Origin: Calothrix sp. PCC 7507 | Lineage (GTDB): Bacteria > Cyanobacteriota > Cyanobacteriia > Cyanobacteriales > Nostocaceae | Reading direction: 5' to 3' | Length of the DNA: 64,000 nucleotides | NCBI RefSeq assembly: GCF_000316575.1 | Contig: NC_019682.1 | Location: 2,354,001 to 2,418,000 of the forward strand | Shown here: positions 1-9,211 of the stretch, one piece after another | Layout of the letters: every line of letters starts with the position of its first letter | How positions within the stretch are numbered: the stretch's first letter is position 1 | Program-made: the position numbers and the translations under genes | The notes under the pieces: model-generated | What the model saw: only the letters and a program-made list of their open reading frames with translations | The model's database searches: none | What the model was told of the DNA's origin: nothing

Positions 1-38
1 AACAAGATATCCTGTGTGAAAAATTGTCTAGATTTGGG

Positions 39-602
39 TTAAACCTCTGTTCTATGCTGGGACAGCCTGTGGATAGCTAATGGGAGTAGGATCATCCAAA
101 TTCCTGTGAACAAAAAATTAATACCTGCGAATAATCCCAGCACCCAAACTGCGCTAAAAGGCCATTTATATAAAATCAAAATCGCCAGAATAATAGCCAT
201 GATACCGCTAAACAGTACCCAACCCCAGTTGGGGTCACGACGCACTTGAAATGCTGCAATCACTTCAAATACACCCTCAGCAAAAATCACAACTCCCAAG
301 GCTAAGGTGAGAGAAAGTGCAGCACCAAAGATATTACTAATCAACAGAATCCCAGCAATTATATATAGAATACCAATCGCTAGCTGTGGCCAAAATCCTC
401 TTTTTTGCCATGATTGGAATGCGTGGACAAGTCGGACTATACCAACGATAAATATAGTCCATGAGAGTACGACTGTGATGGCAATAGTAGCAACGAATGG
501 TTCTGCGATCGCTGCAATTCCTAGCAATACCATTAAAATTCCTAAGATGATTGACCATTTTGAATTTCTTCGTGCCGATGTTATAGTTTCAGAACTCATC
601 AT
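39..602 (-). CDS. HdeD-like (DUF308) membrane protein
   Basis: A 187-residue integral membrane protein with a short polar N-terminus (residues 1-14) followed by six hydrophobic segments arranged as helix pairs. This is the pattern of the HdeD/DUF308 family, small inner-membrane proteins linked in enterobacteria to acid stress; the role in cyanobacteria is not established. The family assignment rests on the regular segments with GI-x-L-GI-A and W-x-LF-x-GI-MAII motifs. Two ATGs sit side by side at the start, and either could be used. It stands alone, with no gene close enough on its strand to form an operon. Confidence 0.8.
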   Translation of the reverse strand: MMSSETITSARRNSKWSIILGILMVLLGIAAIAEPFVATIAITVVLSWTIFIVGIVRLVHAFQSWQKRGFWPQLAIGILYIIAGILLISNIFGAALSLTLALGVVIFAEGVFEVIAAFQVRRDPNWGWVLFSGIMAIILAILILYKWPFSAVWVLGLFAGINFLFTGIWMILLPLAIHRLSQHRTEV

Positions 603-935
603 TTTTTTAAATTTCTCATTAATGTTTTATAAAAAATCTTAAGTAGTGTAGCCCACCAAAACCCGGATATGGTGGGCATTGCCCACCCTACTAATGTATA
701 TTTCAAAAATCAAATACTAGTCTTATCTAACTTTTGCTTTTATATATGTCTAAAGTATGAGTGAGTTGAGGAATTAAGAAAAACAATTCTCGATAGATAA
801 ATAATATATATTACCTATCTTGCGGCTTCCTCATCCTTTTGTAATAACGTAAGTATTAGTAACTTCTGCAATTTAACTTTAATTATTCTCTCCTCAGAGA
901 GTTGTGCCTTAAACAATTGCAATTGAGTAATAATC
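603..935. other. Spacer with a palindromic dispersed repeat
   Basis: No gene is seen. Bases 641-723 hold a dispersed repeat with the core GTGGGCATTGCCCAC and the right arm TTTCAAAAATCAAATACTAG, also present at 10521-10594. The rest is AT-rich and presumably holds the divergent promoters of the flanking genes, but no convincing promoter stands out. Confidence 0.6.
641..723. repeat. GTGGGCATTGCCCAC dispersed repeat, copy A
   Basis: The core contains complementary halves (GCCCACCAAAACCCGG and GGTGGGCATTGCCCACC) that could fold into a hairpin. Related copies lie at 6766-6816, 9871-9920, 10521-10594 and 52173-52210, all intergenic. The outer arms match the copy at 10521, but the inner part there is inverted. 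Confidence 0.75.
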
Positions 936-1841
936 ATGACTAAACCGATTCAGATTCTGTTACAGACAACGATTCCCACGGATGAAGATGACTGGTATAT
1001 TGGGCGGTTTTCTTTGCTACGAGACTATCTAGCTTCTTTGAAGAGTGAAACTGGGGAACCCCTCTACCAAGTAACAGCACGCGATCGCCAGAGTGCTGCT
1101 GGAGAAAATGATCCTGTTTTAAGTAGTCTAGAAGACTCAGATTTTGATCAACTGTGGCTATTTGCTGTGGATATAGGAGATGGCATAACTCCGAAGGAGT
1201 GTGAAAGCATTAGTGCTTTCCGTCAGCGGGGTGGTGGTTTACTTGTCACCCGCGATCATCAGGATTTGGGTAGTTGTGTTTGCAATCTTGGCGGTGTCGG
1301 ATCTGCTCATTATTTTCATAGCCAGAATCCCGAACCTGATCCCTCGCGCCACTGTCCTGACAACATCGATAATAAGTCTATTTCCTGGCCCAACTATGAT
1401 TCTGGGTTAAATGGTGATTACCAGAAAATTATTCCCCAGGAACCCTTGCACGACTTACTCAAGAATCTATCATTTTCTGGAGAGATTGAATTCTTCCCAG
1501 CTCATCCCCATGAAGGAGCCGTAGGTGTCCCGGCGAACGAGAAGAATGCACGAGTTATCGCTGTGGGTACAAGCCTAGTTTCCGGTCGCAACTTTAATTT
1601 AGTGGTAGCTTTTGATAGTGTCGAGGACGAAGAAGGAAATATTTTAGGCCGGGCGATCGCTCAATCCAGTTTCCACCATTTTGCTGACTACAATTGGGAT
1701 ACCGATCTCGGATCTCCTAGTTTTGTCAGTGAACCTCCTGGAGAGGGGATGAAGCAAAATCAACAAGCTCTGGAAGATATTCAAGCCTATGTGCGAAATG
1801 CAGCTCTCTGGCTAACTTCCAATACGGTTCGGTTAAGGTAA
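936..1841 (+). CDS. Conserved hypothetical protein, possibly class I glutamine amidotransferase-like fold
   Basis: A 301-residue soluble protein with no signal peptide or membrane segment. Its first half has alternating strand-like segments (IQILLQTTIP, DQLWLFAVDIGDG) and a glycine-rich turn before LLVTRDHQD near residues 98-108. This resembles ThuA/GATase-like proteins, in which a flexible-loop residue follows the central sheet. His-rich patches (SAHYFHSQ, PAHPHEG, SSFHHFADYNW) suggest metal or sugar binding. The resemblance is by eye only, and no catalytic Cys nucleophile elbow is clear. It is monocistronic. An ATG at 936 follows an AT-rich leader without a strong ribosome site. Confidence 0.6.
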   Translation: MTKPIQILLQTTIPTDEDDWYIGRFSLLRDYLASLKSETGEPLYQVTARDRQSAAGENDPVLSSLEDSDFDQLWLFAVDIGDGITPKECESISAFRQRGGGLLVTRDHQDLGSCVCNLGGVGSAHYFHSQNPEPDPSRHCPDNIDNKSISWPNYDSGLNGDYQKIIPQEPLHDLLKNLSFSGEIEFFPAHPHEGAVGVPANEKNARVIAVGTSLVSGRNFNLVVAFDSVEDEEGNILGRAIAQSSFHHFADYNWDTDLGSPSFVSEPPGEGMKQNQQALEDIQAYVRNAALWLTSNTVRLR

Positions 1842-2121
1842 GAGACGCGATAAATCGCCGTCTCTACAGAAGACTGATTATTGTTCTGTATTTCTTTCTA
1901 CCTTTGCGTGAAATATAAAAATGTGGTTCATTTAGCGGAAAATCGCTGTAAACGAAAACCTCAATCCTAGTGGTTTCCTGTTCTCTTTTAAACGTTCTAA
2001 AATTGATCGAGTAGGGAAATCCGCATTACCTCTTGGCGGATAACAAGCCTGCGAAGAGAGGCGATCGCATGAATTCTACCCTTAAAATCCTCATTGAGAG
2101 ATTGTCATTTAATTACAAATT

Positions 2122-4113
2122 ATGCTAGAACAAGGCACTATCAGTATTCATACTGAAAATATTTTCCCAATTATCAAGAAGTCCCTCTACTCAGATCACC
2201 AAATCTTCTTGCGGGAACTGGTATCCAACGCTGTAGATGCCATTCAGAAGCTAAACATGGTATCTCGCGCTGGAGAGTATAACGGGGAAATCGGCGAACC
2301 AGAAATTCAACTTGCCATTGACAAAGATCACAAAACCCTCTCCATCACCGATAATGGCATCGGCATGACTGCAGAGGAAGTGAAAAAATACATCAATCAA
2401 GTCGCTTTCTCTAGTGCTGAAGAATTCATTCACAAGTATCAAGGCAAATCAGATCAACCAATTATCGGTCACTTTGGCCTGGGTTTTTACTCCTCCTTTA
2501 TGGTGGCGCAAAAAGTCGAAATCGATACCCTCTCATACCAAGAAGGGGCGCAGGCGGTTCACTGGAGTTGTGATGGTTCCCCAAATTTCACCCTAGAAGA
2601 GTCATCCCGCACAACTCGCGGTACGACAATTACCCTCACTCTCCAAGGAGAAGAAGAGGAATTCTTAGAAGCAGCGCGGATTAAAAATCTAGTCAAGACT
2701 TACTGTGACTTCATGCCAGTGCCAATTAAACTGGAGGGTGAGGTATTAAACAAGCAAAAAGCACCGTGGCGAGAATCTGCGAGTAATCTCAGCCAGGAAG
2801 AGTATTTAGAATTTTACCGTTATTTGTACCCTTTTCAAGAAGAACCGCTGCTGTGGGTACATCTGAATACTGACTATCCCTTTATCATCAACGGAATTTT
2901 ATATTTTCCGAAAATGCGCCCTGATGTGGATGTAACGAAAGGGCAAATCAAGCTATTTTGCAATCAAGTTTTTGTTAGCGATAACTGCGAAGAAATTATT
3001 CCCCAATTTCTTACACCCATGCGAGGGGTAATTGATAGCACCGATATTCCTCTGAATGTGTCACGTAGTGCATTGCAAGGCGATCGCACTGTGCGGAGAA
3101 TCGGCGACTACATTGCGAAGAAAGTAGGCGATCGCCTCAAAGAATTGTACCGCGACAGCCGCGAACAATACATTAGCGCCTGGAAAGACCTCAGCACTTT
3201 TGTGAAATTTGGTGTTCTCAACGACGAGAAATTTAAAAAACAAGTCGAAGACATCATCGTTTTTCGCACCACTGCTAAAGTTGCCCAAAAAGCTATTGCA
3301 GAAACCCCAGTTGTAGAAGTACAGTCACCAGATGGGGATGTTTGGCAAGATGTCACCCCCCCCTCACCCAGTGCAGAGGAAGCAATATCTAGCACTCCCT
3401 ACACTACTCTCAAAGAATATTTAGAACGCAACAAAGAACGCCACGAAAACCGCGTTTTCTACAGCACCGATGAAACAACCCAATCTACATACATAGAACT
3501 GCACAAAAATCAAGGGTTGGAAGTCCTATTTATGGACTCCTTCATCGACACCCACTTTATCAACTTCCTAGAGCGGGAATATAGCGATGTCAAATTTACA
3601 CGGGTAGATTCTGACTTGGATAACACCCTGCTAGATCAAGACAAAGCTGGAGACATAGTTGATCCCAAGACTAATAAAACTCGCAGTGAGTCCATTAAAG
3701 AATTATTTGAGAAATCCCTCAACAAACCCAAAGTCAACATCCGTACCGAAGCGTTGAAATCTGACGATCCTCAAGGAACACCACCGGCGATCGTGCTATT
3801 ACCAGAAATTCTCCGCCGCTTGCGGGAAATGAACGCTATGATGCAGCAGCAGAATGTAGATTTTCCTGAAGACCACATTTTACTCGTAAATACTGCTCAT
3901 CCCTTGATTCAAAATCTGGTGAATATCAGTCAAGGTAGTATCATTCAAGATGATGGTCAGCCGTCTACAAATCCACTAGTAAACTTGATTTGCCAACATG
4001 TCTACGATTTGGCGCTGATGTCTCAAAAAGGATTTGACGCAGAAGGAATGAAATCTTTTGTCGAACGTTCAAATGAAGTACTCACCAAGCTGACAGAACA
4101 AGCTGGTAAGTAG
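2122..4113 (+). CDS. htpG: Molecular chaperone HtpG (Hsp90 family)
   Basis: A 663-residue cytosolic ATP-dependent chaperone of the Hsp90 family, the usual bacterial length. The N-terminal GHKL ATPase domain shows ELVSNAVDAIQKL (residues 30-42), DNGIGMTAEEV and GHFGLGFYSSFMVA, which form the nucleotide pocket and lid. The middle domain carries GVIDSTDIPLNVSRSALQ, the region that senses ATP. The C-terminal dimerisation part ends in LTEQAGK and lacks the eukaryotic MEEVD tail, as expected. In cyanobacteria HtpG supports heat tolerance and phycobilisome assembly. No CIRCE operator is visible upstream. A 14-bp tandem repeat starts on the last base of its stop codon. Confidence 0.97.
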   Translation: MLEQGTISIHTENIFPIIKKSLYSDHQIFLRELVSNAVDAIQKLNMVSRAGEYNGEIGEPEIQLAIDKDHKTLSITDNGIGMTAEEVKKYINQVAFSSAEEFIHKYQGKSDQPIIGHFGLGFYSSFMVAQKVEIDTLSYQEGAQAVHWSCDGSPNFTLEESSRTTRGTTITLTLQGEEEEFLEAARIKNLVKTYCDFMPVPIKLEGEVLNKQKAPWRESASNLSQEEYLEFYRYLYPFQEEPLLWVHLNTDYPFIINGILYFPKMRPDVDVTKGQIKLFCNQVFVSDNCEEIIPQFLTPMRGVIDSTDIPLNVSRSALQGDRTVRRIGDYIAKKVGDRLKELYRDSREQYISAWKDLSTFVKFGVLNDEKFKKQVEDIIVFRTTAKVAQKAIAETPVVEVQSPDGDVWQDVTPPSPSAEEAISSTPYTTLKEYLERNKERHENRVFYSTDETTQSTYIELHKNQGLEVLFMDSFIDTHFINFLEREYSDVKFTRVDSDLDNTLLDQDKAGDIVDPKTNKTRSESIKELFEKSLNKPKVNIRTEALKSDDPQGTPPAIVLLPEILRRLREMNAMMQQQNVDFPEDHILLVNTAHPLIQNLVNISQGSIIQDDGQPSTNPLVNLICQHVYDLALMSQKGFDAEGMKSFVERSNEVLTKLTEQAGK

Positions 4114-4154
4114 TCAGGAGTCAAGGGTCAGGAGTCAAGGGTCAGGAGTCAAGG
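4113..4154. repeat. 14-bp tandem repeat, three units
   Basis: GTCAGGAGTCAAGG is repeated three times without change, beginning on the last base of the htpG stop codon. It is one of the short tandemly repeated sequences typical of filamentous cyanobacterial spacers. Confidence 0.9.
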
Positions 4155-4248
4155 TTATTCTCTCCCTCATCTCCCCCACTCCTAATCTCCCGCTTCTGCT
4201 ACCTAAGTCCTAAAATAGAAAAGCTGTATTCATCTAGAGATACCTATT

Positions 4249-4485
4249 ATGTCCCGTCGCTGCGAATTAACTGGAAAAAAAGCCAATAACGCCTTTGCGG
4301 TTTCTCACTCTCACCGCCGTACCAAGCGCCTTCAGCAAGTAAACCTGCAAAGTAAGCGCGTTTGGTGGCCGGGTGGCAATCGCTGGGTAAGATTGAAGCT
4401 ATCAACTAAAGCCATCAAAACCTTAGACATCAGAGGTATAGAAGCAATGGCCAAAGAAGCTGGAATTAACTTGAATCATTACTAA
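4249..4485 (+). CDS. rpmB: 50S ribosomal protein L28
   Basis: A 78-residue basic protein starting [16 protein letters not shown], the characteristic L28 N-terminus with its S-R-x-C-x-x-T-G-K signature, then SHSHRRTKR and a C-terminal [16 protein letters not shown] segment. It is a component of the large ribosomal subunit near the E site. It appears monocistronic, with a TAAAAT-type -10 element about 35 bp upstream of the ATG. Length and sequence are typical of cyanobacterial L28. Confidence 0.97.
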   Translation: MSRRCELTGKKANNAFAVSHSHRRTKRLQQVNLQSKRVWWPGGNRWVRLKLSTKAIKTLDIRGIEAMAKEAGINLNHY

Positions 4486-4940
4486 GCATTGAATCAGTTA
4501 ACAGTGAACAGTTAACAGTTATCACGATCCCTGATTTTCGGCGCTGTATTCTCACCGTTAACGCACCCTACTGGCGTGGCAAGGTTAAATTTGTGCGTTA
4601 ACCAAAAATACATCGTACGGGCACGGAACTACTTAGATTATCGGCTTACCGAAAAGATTTAGGATGTTCCCTACGAGAGCAACTCAATGAGATTGTCTTT
4701 TATGGGTGGTTCATTTGATTGAATTAATGCAACATTTTAGTCTTGCCACGCCACTACTGATAACTGATTTACGTCTTACCTCTCCATTGTGGGGAGGTTT
4801 TGCAGTATTTTACCTTAAAAAACATTACTTTCTGAGGAGAAGTAATCAAACTCCAGGATGATGAGCTATGAGCATTTAAATTGCCAAAATCGCTCTAGAA
4901 TGCATGATATTTAGGCGATCGCACAGCAGGATATGGAAGT
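4486..4940. other. Spacer with a MITE-like element
   Basis: There is no gene. Short TTAACAGT repeats follow rpmB. Bases 4569-4756 are bounded by inverted repeats (see the separate entry), and the stretch ends with an AT-rich region and a GCGATCGC site just upstream of the TspO-like gene. Confidence 0.6.
4569..4756. mobile_element. MITE-like element with TGGCGTGGCAAG terminal inverted repeats
   Basis: The left end TACTGGCGTGGCAAGGTTAA is matched in inverted orientation by the right end CTTGCCACGCCACTA, with similarity continuing about 30 bp inward. A second, 110-bp element with the same ends but an unrelated centre lies at 52066-52175. There is no transposase, so movement would need one supplied elsewhere. 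Target duplication may be TA. Confidence 0.65.
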
Positions 4941-5414
4941 ATGATTAAATCTTGGATGGTGATTGGCGGTGTGGCTTTTGTAGTTGCAGCAGCGGCTGGC
5001 TTGATCCCACCAAGCGATCGCAAATGGTTTCAACGGTTGCGAAGACCTAGATGGCTAACTTTTGAGGCAGCAATTCCAATTATCTGGACTGTAATATTTA
5101 TTTGTGGCGCTTGGTCAGCTTATATTGTTTGGGAACGTGAACCAGGAAGCACCAATACCTGGTTACTAATGGGCTTATACTTACTGCTAGAAGTTGTGAC
5201 TATTGCTTACACTGGCGTAATGTCTAGACTGCGGAGTTTGAAGGTAGGCACAATTATCGGCGGTACAGGTTTAATTATTAGTATTATCTTGACAATAGCT
5301 GTATTCAGGATTTCTGGATGGGCAACACTTTTATTAGTTCCTTATTTACTCTGGAGTCCAATTGGTACTTACACAACTTGGCAAATGATGCATCTCAATC
5401 CTCAAGATGCTTAA
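4941..5414 (+). CDS. TspO/MBR-related membrane protein
   Basis: A 157-residue protein with five predicted membrane helices, the TspO/MBR layout. The motif RRPRWLTFEAAIPIIWTVIF around residues 32-52 corresponds to the family's P-x-W-x-x-P signature at the end of loop 1, and GAWSAYIVWE follows. TspO proteins bind porphyrins and tetrapyrroles in the membrane and modulate stress responses. This version is diverged from the best-studied members, so ligand binding is an inference. It converges with the DUF2127 gene, overlapping it by 4 bp at the 3' ends. Confidence 0.8.
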   Translation: MIKSWMVIGGVAFVVAAAAGLIPPSDRKWFQRLRRPRWLTFEAAIPIIWTVIFICGAWSAYIVWEREPGSTNTWLLMGLYLLLEVVTIAYTGVMSRLRSLKVGTIIGGTGLIISIILTIAVFRISGWATLLLVPYLLWSPIGTYTTWQMMHLNPQDA

Positions 5415-5860
5415 TGGTGGTGATGTTTAGGAAAATTCTGGAACAAATACCAGAAAACTCCTATATTCACCAGAAACACAATTAATTTGACTATAGATAA
5501 GCCTTGAATCAACTCATAAATTTCTGGGGGGATACTGATACCGACAAGCACTAATACTAGGATATGTGCCCAACGCTTTTCGTACCATAAACCAGCAGCT
5601 TCAATAGCGGTGACAATGGCATAAATCCCCGTAGCTACACCACTAAAAGCCAACTTTTTAGGATTGAGATTGAGAATTTTGGCTACAATCCAATCAATAA
5701 TTTTAGCTTTACCTTCTAAAACATAATTATCTGAAAAATCCTCAAGATATTGATAATTTTTTAGTGCTAAAAATAAGGTAATAGAAGTAATCAGCAGCAA
5801 CGAAGCCACAAATGTCTTGTAACTAACAATTGCGATTAATCCCAATGAACGCTTTTTCAA
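5411..5860 (-). CDS. DUF2127 family membrane protein
   Basis: A 149-residue protein with four hydrophobic segments. The segment IYAIVTAIEAAGLWYEKRWAH (residues 79-99) followed by ISIPPEIYELI is the DUF2127 hallmark. Function is unknown. It ends in PKHHHH, a natural histidine run that might bind metal. Its 3' end overlaps that of the TspO-like gene by 4 bp on the opposite strand. Confidence 0.8.
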   Translation of the reverse strand: MKKRSLGLIAIVSYKTFVASLLLITSITLFLALKNYQYLEDFSDNYVLEGKAKIIDWIVAKILNLNPKKLAFSGVATGIYAIVTAIEAAGLWYEKRWAHILVLVLVGISIPPEIYELIQGLSIVKLIVFLVNIGVFWYLFQNFPKHHHH

Positions 5861-5930
5861 ATAAACTCCTCAGTGGATATTAGACTAAATTAAATCGGTG
5901 AACCGTGATCATGCCTCTTGTATTGATAAT

Positions 5931-5960
5931 TGATAACTGATAACTGATAACTGATAACTG
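5931..5960. repeat. TGATAAC heptamer tandem repeat
   Basis: Just over four uninterrupted units of TGATAAC lie between two minus-strand genes. The same repeat recurs at 6817-6848. Confidence 0.9.
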
Positions 5961-5974
5961 TTGATACCATACAT

Positions 5975-6682
5975 TTATATTAAACGTCCATAGCGTGCTG
6001 TGAAACAATTAGCTGAATCGGCTTGATTATTTAACCAAGCCCACATCTGATCGCCGCAAGAAAAATGCCACCATTCTTGAGGATTGCGCTGGAATCCAGC
6101 TTTGATCATGACATCTCGCAACAACTGCCGATGAGCATGGTAATATTGTGCCTCTGGATGGGGATGATCAGCATAGTAATCAGGATGCGATCGCTCTGAC
6201 AATTCATCAATCGGTGAACCCATATTCACAACTCTCCCCGTATTATCCACCAAGCTTATATCCACTGCTGCACCTGTAGAGTGGGGAGGAGGTGTTTTTT
6301 CATCCAAACTGGGTACAGCCCAAATTTGATAAACCGCCTCCCAAATTTCTTGGCGTTGATTTGGTGATAACTGGGCTTCAGTCAGTCCCTGCTGTTGAAT
6401 TTCTGCAGCGAAGGTGTAATCTACCATAAACTGCTGTACTGCTACTGGGCGATAAGCATCAAAAATTTGGATTTGCCATTGAGGATGCAGTAATTGTAGA
6501 TAATTTTGCGCTTGGATTAAACTTTCAACAACACTCCGACGCAGATAATAAGGAGAACTTTTTCCATAAGTAGCACCGAGTTTTTCATAAGGGTGAGGAG
6601 ATTCCACCGCAAACAATTCTAAAGGAATTTCCACCAACGGCTCACCACACTCTAAAATTGGGATTTGATGGTAAAGTCTCAT
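5975..6682 (-). CDS. D-alanyl-D-alanine dipeptidase (VanX/DdpX-type, M15D)
   Basis: A 235-residue zinc dipeptidase that hydrolyses free D-Ala-D-Ala. The M15D residues are all present: Arg78 in FDAYRP, which binds substrate; His134 and Asp141 in PHSTGAAVD, zinc ligands; Glu203 as general base and His206 as third ligand in EWWHFSCG. There is no signal peptide, so it acts in the cytosol and probably recycles peptidoglycan dipeptide. No vanH/vanA-like genes are nearby, so glycopeptide resistance is not implied. Confidence 0.92.
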   Translation of the reverse strand: MRLYHQIPILECGEPLVEIPLELFAVESPHPYEKLGATYGKSSPYYLRRSVVESLIQAQNYLQLLHPQWQIQIFDAYRPVAVQQFMVDYTFAAEIQQQGLTEAQLSPNQRQEIWEAVYQIWAVPSLDEKTPPPHSTGAAVDISLVDNTGRVVNMGSPIDELSERSHPDYYADHPHPEAQYYHAHRQLLRDVMIKAGFQRNPQEWWHFSCGDQMWAWLNNQADSANCFTARYGRLI

Positions 6683-6765
6683 TTAATCAGCAGTACAGTA
6701 CTGATACATTTTAAAGAAACCTTAGCATTTTGTGAATAGTACCAAATACAGAAATTCTCAGTATC

Positions 6766-6816
6766 TGTAGAGTGGGCATTGACCACCAAAACCTGGATAT
6801 GGTGGGCATTGCCCAC
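6766..6816. repeat. GTGGGCATTGCCCAC dispersed repeat, copy B
   Basis: Contains GAGTGGGCATTGACCACC and GGTGGGCATTGCCCAC around a CCAAAACCTGGATAT centre, closely matching copy A at 641-723. It abuts the TGATAAC tandem repeat. Confidence 0.75.
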
Positions 6817-6848
6817 TGATAACTGATAACTGATAACTGATAACTGAT
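6817..6848. repeat. TGATAAC heptamer tandem repeat
   Basis: About four and a half units of TGATAAC, directly joined to the palindromic repeat on its left and 6 bp from the end of the DUF1350 gene. Confidence 0.9.
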
Positions 6849-6853
6849 ACTCG

Positions 6854-7792
6854 TCACTGCCGATTTTCTAAATCATCTAAAAATTTAAGTGTAAGACTTT
6901 CTAGTTTTCTCGAACTAATAGGTTTTATGAATTTATCTAATAGGTTTAAATCTACTATATAATTACCGATTTGGACACCAACTGGTTCTAAATGCTTACC
7001 AGGAAGTTCTTGATGTAATAGTGAAAATTTCCGTTGACGTAATTGACTCATTAACCAAGCAACATCACTATTATTTCTGTTTTTTTCATCTTTACATTCA
7101 TCTTTTTCACTACCAGCAATGGTATCCTGATTAAAAGAAATCAGCCCCGTTAAATTAAATAGACTACTTTTATCGATAAAAAACTGAGTTTGCTTTCTCG
7201 TAGGCAGTACTCCTATTGTGAATCTATCGAGAAAATGTGCTACAAAAGCTAGAGGTTGAGGTATGGCACTTTCTGTATCACTAATATCTGGCGCAATTAG
7301 TAAAGAGGCTTGACCTTTAATTGAAACCTTTGAAATAGATAAGAAATCAATACTATTTTCAATACTTTGAAATTGTTGATAGCTTGCACAACTATCTGCT
7401 AAAATTTCTTTCCATTTATCACCACTTAAAAACTCTAAGAGAGTAATATATTTGCATCCGAGGCTGTGCCCAATCCAAAAATACTTTTTCTTATTTTGAT
7501 ATATATCAAATTGATAATTTAGCTTTTCAGCAATTTTAGGTATTTCTTCAGCTAAGATGTTTTGTTCTTTAAATAAGTCAATAGCAATCGGCCAATGACG
7601 AAAGCTAAACCTGAATGGTAACGCCACGATTGTATAACCTTGTGCAAATATTTTGCTTAAAAAATATCGATAAAATACAGTTGGGAAAGTACCAAAAAAA
7701 GCACCCCCAATAAACTGAACTACACCCTTTGGCTGAGGATGAATAGCAACCCAACTAGAGGAAATTGGGCGAAACTTAAATTGTGCGTCCAT
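6854..7792 (-). CDS. DUF1350 family alpha/beta hydrolase
   Basis: A 312-residue protein with an N-terminal strand and oxyanion-type loop (GVVQFIGGAFFGTFP, residues 23-37) and a nucleophile elbow WIGHSLGCK with Ser110. These match the DUF1350 family of alpha/beta hydrolases conserved in cyanobacteria and chloroplasts. A late HLEPVGVQIG segment could supply the catalytic His. The substrate is unknown; a lipid or ester is plausible. Codon use is more AT-rich than its neighbours. It is a single gene on the minus strand upstream of the dipeptidase, about 170 bp apart. Confidence 0.8.
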   Translation of the reverse strand: MDAQFKFRPISSSWVAIHPQPKGVVQFIGGAFFGTFPTVFYRYFLSKIFAQGYTIVALPFRFSFRHWPIAIDLFKEQNILAEEIPKIAEKLNYQFDIYQNKKKYFWIGHSLGCKYITLLEFLSGDKWKEILADSCASYQQFQSIENSIDFLSISKVSIKGQASLLIAPDISDTESAIPQPLAFVAHFLDRFTIGVLPTRKQTQFFIDKSSLFNLTGLISFNQDTIAGSEKDECKDEKNRNNSDVAWLMSQLRQRKFSLLHQELPGKHLEPVGVQIGNYIVDLNLLDKFIKPISSRKLESLTLKFLDDLENRQ

Positions 7793-7868
7793 TAAACATA
7801 ATCCTCAGTGCAAAAGAATCATTGTGAACTACATAATCAAATCACACGATTCCGAAAACACTGAGTAG

Positions 7869-8132
7869 TCATTTGTCACTTGTCATTTCCTCCCTCACTC
7901 CCGCATCTCCTTTTCTTTCCTCCTCTGGAACAGGATCGTAACCTCCTGGATGAAATGGATGACAACGCGAGATGCGCCGAATTCCCATCCATCCACCGCG
8001 CCACACTCCAAATCGCTCAATTGCTTGGATAGCATACATCGAACAAGTTGGCTGAAAGCGACAAGTCGGGAGAAACAACGGTGAAATAAACATGCGGTAG
8101 CCGCGAATCAATCCAATCAATAATAATTTCAT
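7869..8132 (-). CDS. yidD: Membrane protein insertion efficiency factor YidD
   Basis: An 87-residue small protein with the YidD core: [22 protein letters not shown], then [37 protein letters not shown]. The three conserved cysteines and the HPGGxDPVP end are diagnostic. It is amphipathic and membrane-associated, and helps YidC-dependent insertion. It is not beside rpmH/rnpA here. It is transcribed divergently from the polyprenol kinase gene, with 58 bp between the starts. Confidence 0.95.
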   Translation of the reverse strand: MKLLLIGLIRGYRMFISPLFLPTCRFQPTCSMYAIQAIERFGVWRGGWMGIRRISRCHPFHPGGYDPVPEEERKGDAGVREEMTSDK

Positions 8133-8190
8133 GGCTGTAACCTAAATCTAATAAAGTAGTAACAAGGGTCTAAATTTTTTAGTAGCGCCT

Positions 8191-8898
8191 TTGTTAAGTA
8201 AACTTCCCGGTTTAGAGTTGATTCCCGCTTTATGGCTAGAGATTGCCATTGTTGCTGTTTGGGTATTACTCATTCTAGCGATCGCCTGGGGGATAAATCG
8301 TTTCGCCAATGATGATCCAGAAATTGTGCGGAAGATAGTTCATATTGGCACTGGCAATGTGATTTTGCTTGCTTGGTGGTTGAACATCCCTGCAAGTGTA
8401 GGCATTACAGCTTCAATTCTCGCAAGTGCTATCACCCTATTATCCTACCGATTGCCGATTCTTCCTGGCATTAATAGCGTCGGCCGCCAAAGTTTAGGCA
8501 CATTTTTTTATTCTGTGAGTTTCGGTATTTTAGTTGCTTGCTTCTGGTACTTACAACAACCCCAGTACGCAGCACTCGGAATTTTGGTCATGACATGGGG
8601 CGATGGACTAGCCGCCTTGATTGGACAGCGTTTTGGTAAACATAAATATAAAGTTTTTGGGGGACAAAAAAGCTGGGAAGGGTCTCTGACTATGACTCTC
8701 GTGAGTTATATTGTCAGTAGCTTAATTTTGCTAGGTGTGCAGGGTAACATCTGGTCAACTTGGGTTATATCATTGGTAGTGGCATTGGTAGCTACAGGCT
8801 TAGAAGCTTTTTCGTTTCTTGGTATTGATAATCTGACAGTTCCGTTAGGTAGTGCAGCCTTGGCTTTTTTCTTAATTCAGATGCTTCCGGTTGGCTAA
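8191..8898 (+). CDS. Phytol/polyprenol kinase family (VTE5-like) membrane protein
   Basis: A 235-residue protein with about seven membrane helices and the motifs EIVRKIVHIGTGN (residues 44-56), LVMTWGDGLAALIGQRFGKH and GQKSWEGSLTM. These are the CTP-dependent kinase signatures of the dolichol/phytol kinase group. Cyanobacterial relatives phosphorylate phytol released from chlorophyll for tocopherol synthesis. The assignment to phytol rather than another prenol is inferred. The start is a TTG; a start further upstream is not obvious. It is divergent from yidD. Confidence 0.82.
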   Translation: MLSKLPGLELIPALWLEIAIVAVWVLLILAIAWGINRFANDDPEIVRKIVHIGTGNVILLAWWLNIPASVGITASILASAITLLSYRLPILPGINSVGRQSLGTFFYSVSFGILVACFWYLQQPQYAALGILVMTWGDGLAALIGQRFGKHKYKVFGGQKSWEGSLTMTLVSYIVSSLILLGVQGNIWSTWVISLVVALVATGLEAFSFLGIDNLTVPLGSAALAFFLIQMLPVG

Positions 8899-9211
8899 TA
8901 GAGTTTGACGGAAATAACTGATTCAAAATAATACAGCACCATTTTTTTTCTGGAGAATCTTTGAAATACATGCTTGATAAAGCCCACCTTCTATATGAAG
9001 GAGGTGGTGAATTTCTACTGGTAGCAATTTTTAATAGGGTAATATTAGTCTATTGAAAGCAAGTGGAAAATCTTGTATCTACTTTAAGGAATAAAATTAC
9101 AAGTTTGATTTCTATCTTGAGATTTATGAATTTTTAGTAAACAGTGTTTATAGTTAAGTTCTTAGGTGGTACGGTCACGATCACCTGATTTTATAAGTTA
9201 GGCTAACAATC
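8899..9211. other. Spacer leading into the peptide island
   Basis: No gene is seen. An imperfect hairpin (CCACCTT / AAGGAGGTGG, near 8986-9012) may end the kinase transcript. Near the right end lies the leader-RNA hairpin of the first small gene (9164-9186, separate entry). Confidence 0.5.
9164..9202 (+). promoter_or_regulatory. Leader hairpin upstream of the first small peptide gene
   Basis: AGGTG (9164-9168) pairs with CACCT (9182-9186) and is followed by TATAAGTTAGG. The same order, a hairpin closed by AGGT/ACCT then TATAAGT and AGG, precedes the precursor genes at 15182 and 16148. Confidence 0.4.

Noticed and set aside
5975-6682. Glycopeptide resistance role for the VanX-type gene.
   Set aside because: No vanH, vanA or two-component genes adjoin it; recycling of peptidoglycan dipeptide is the simpler reading.
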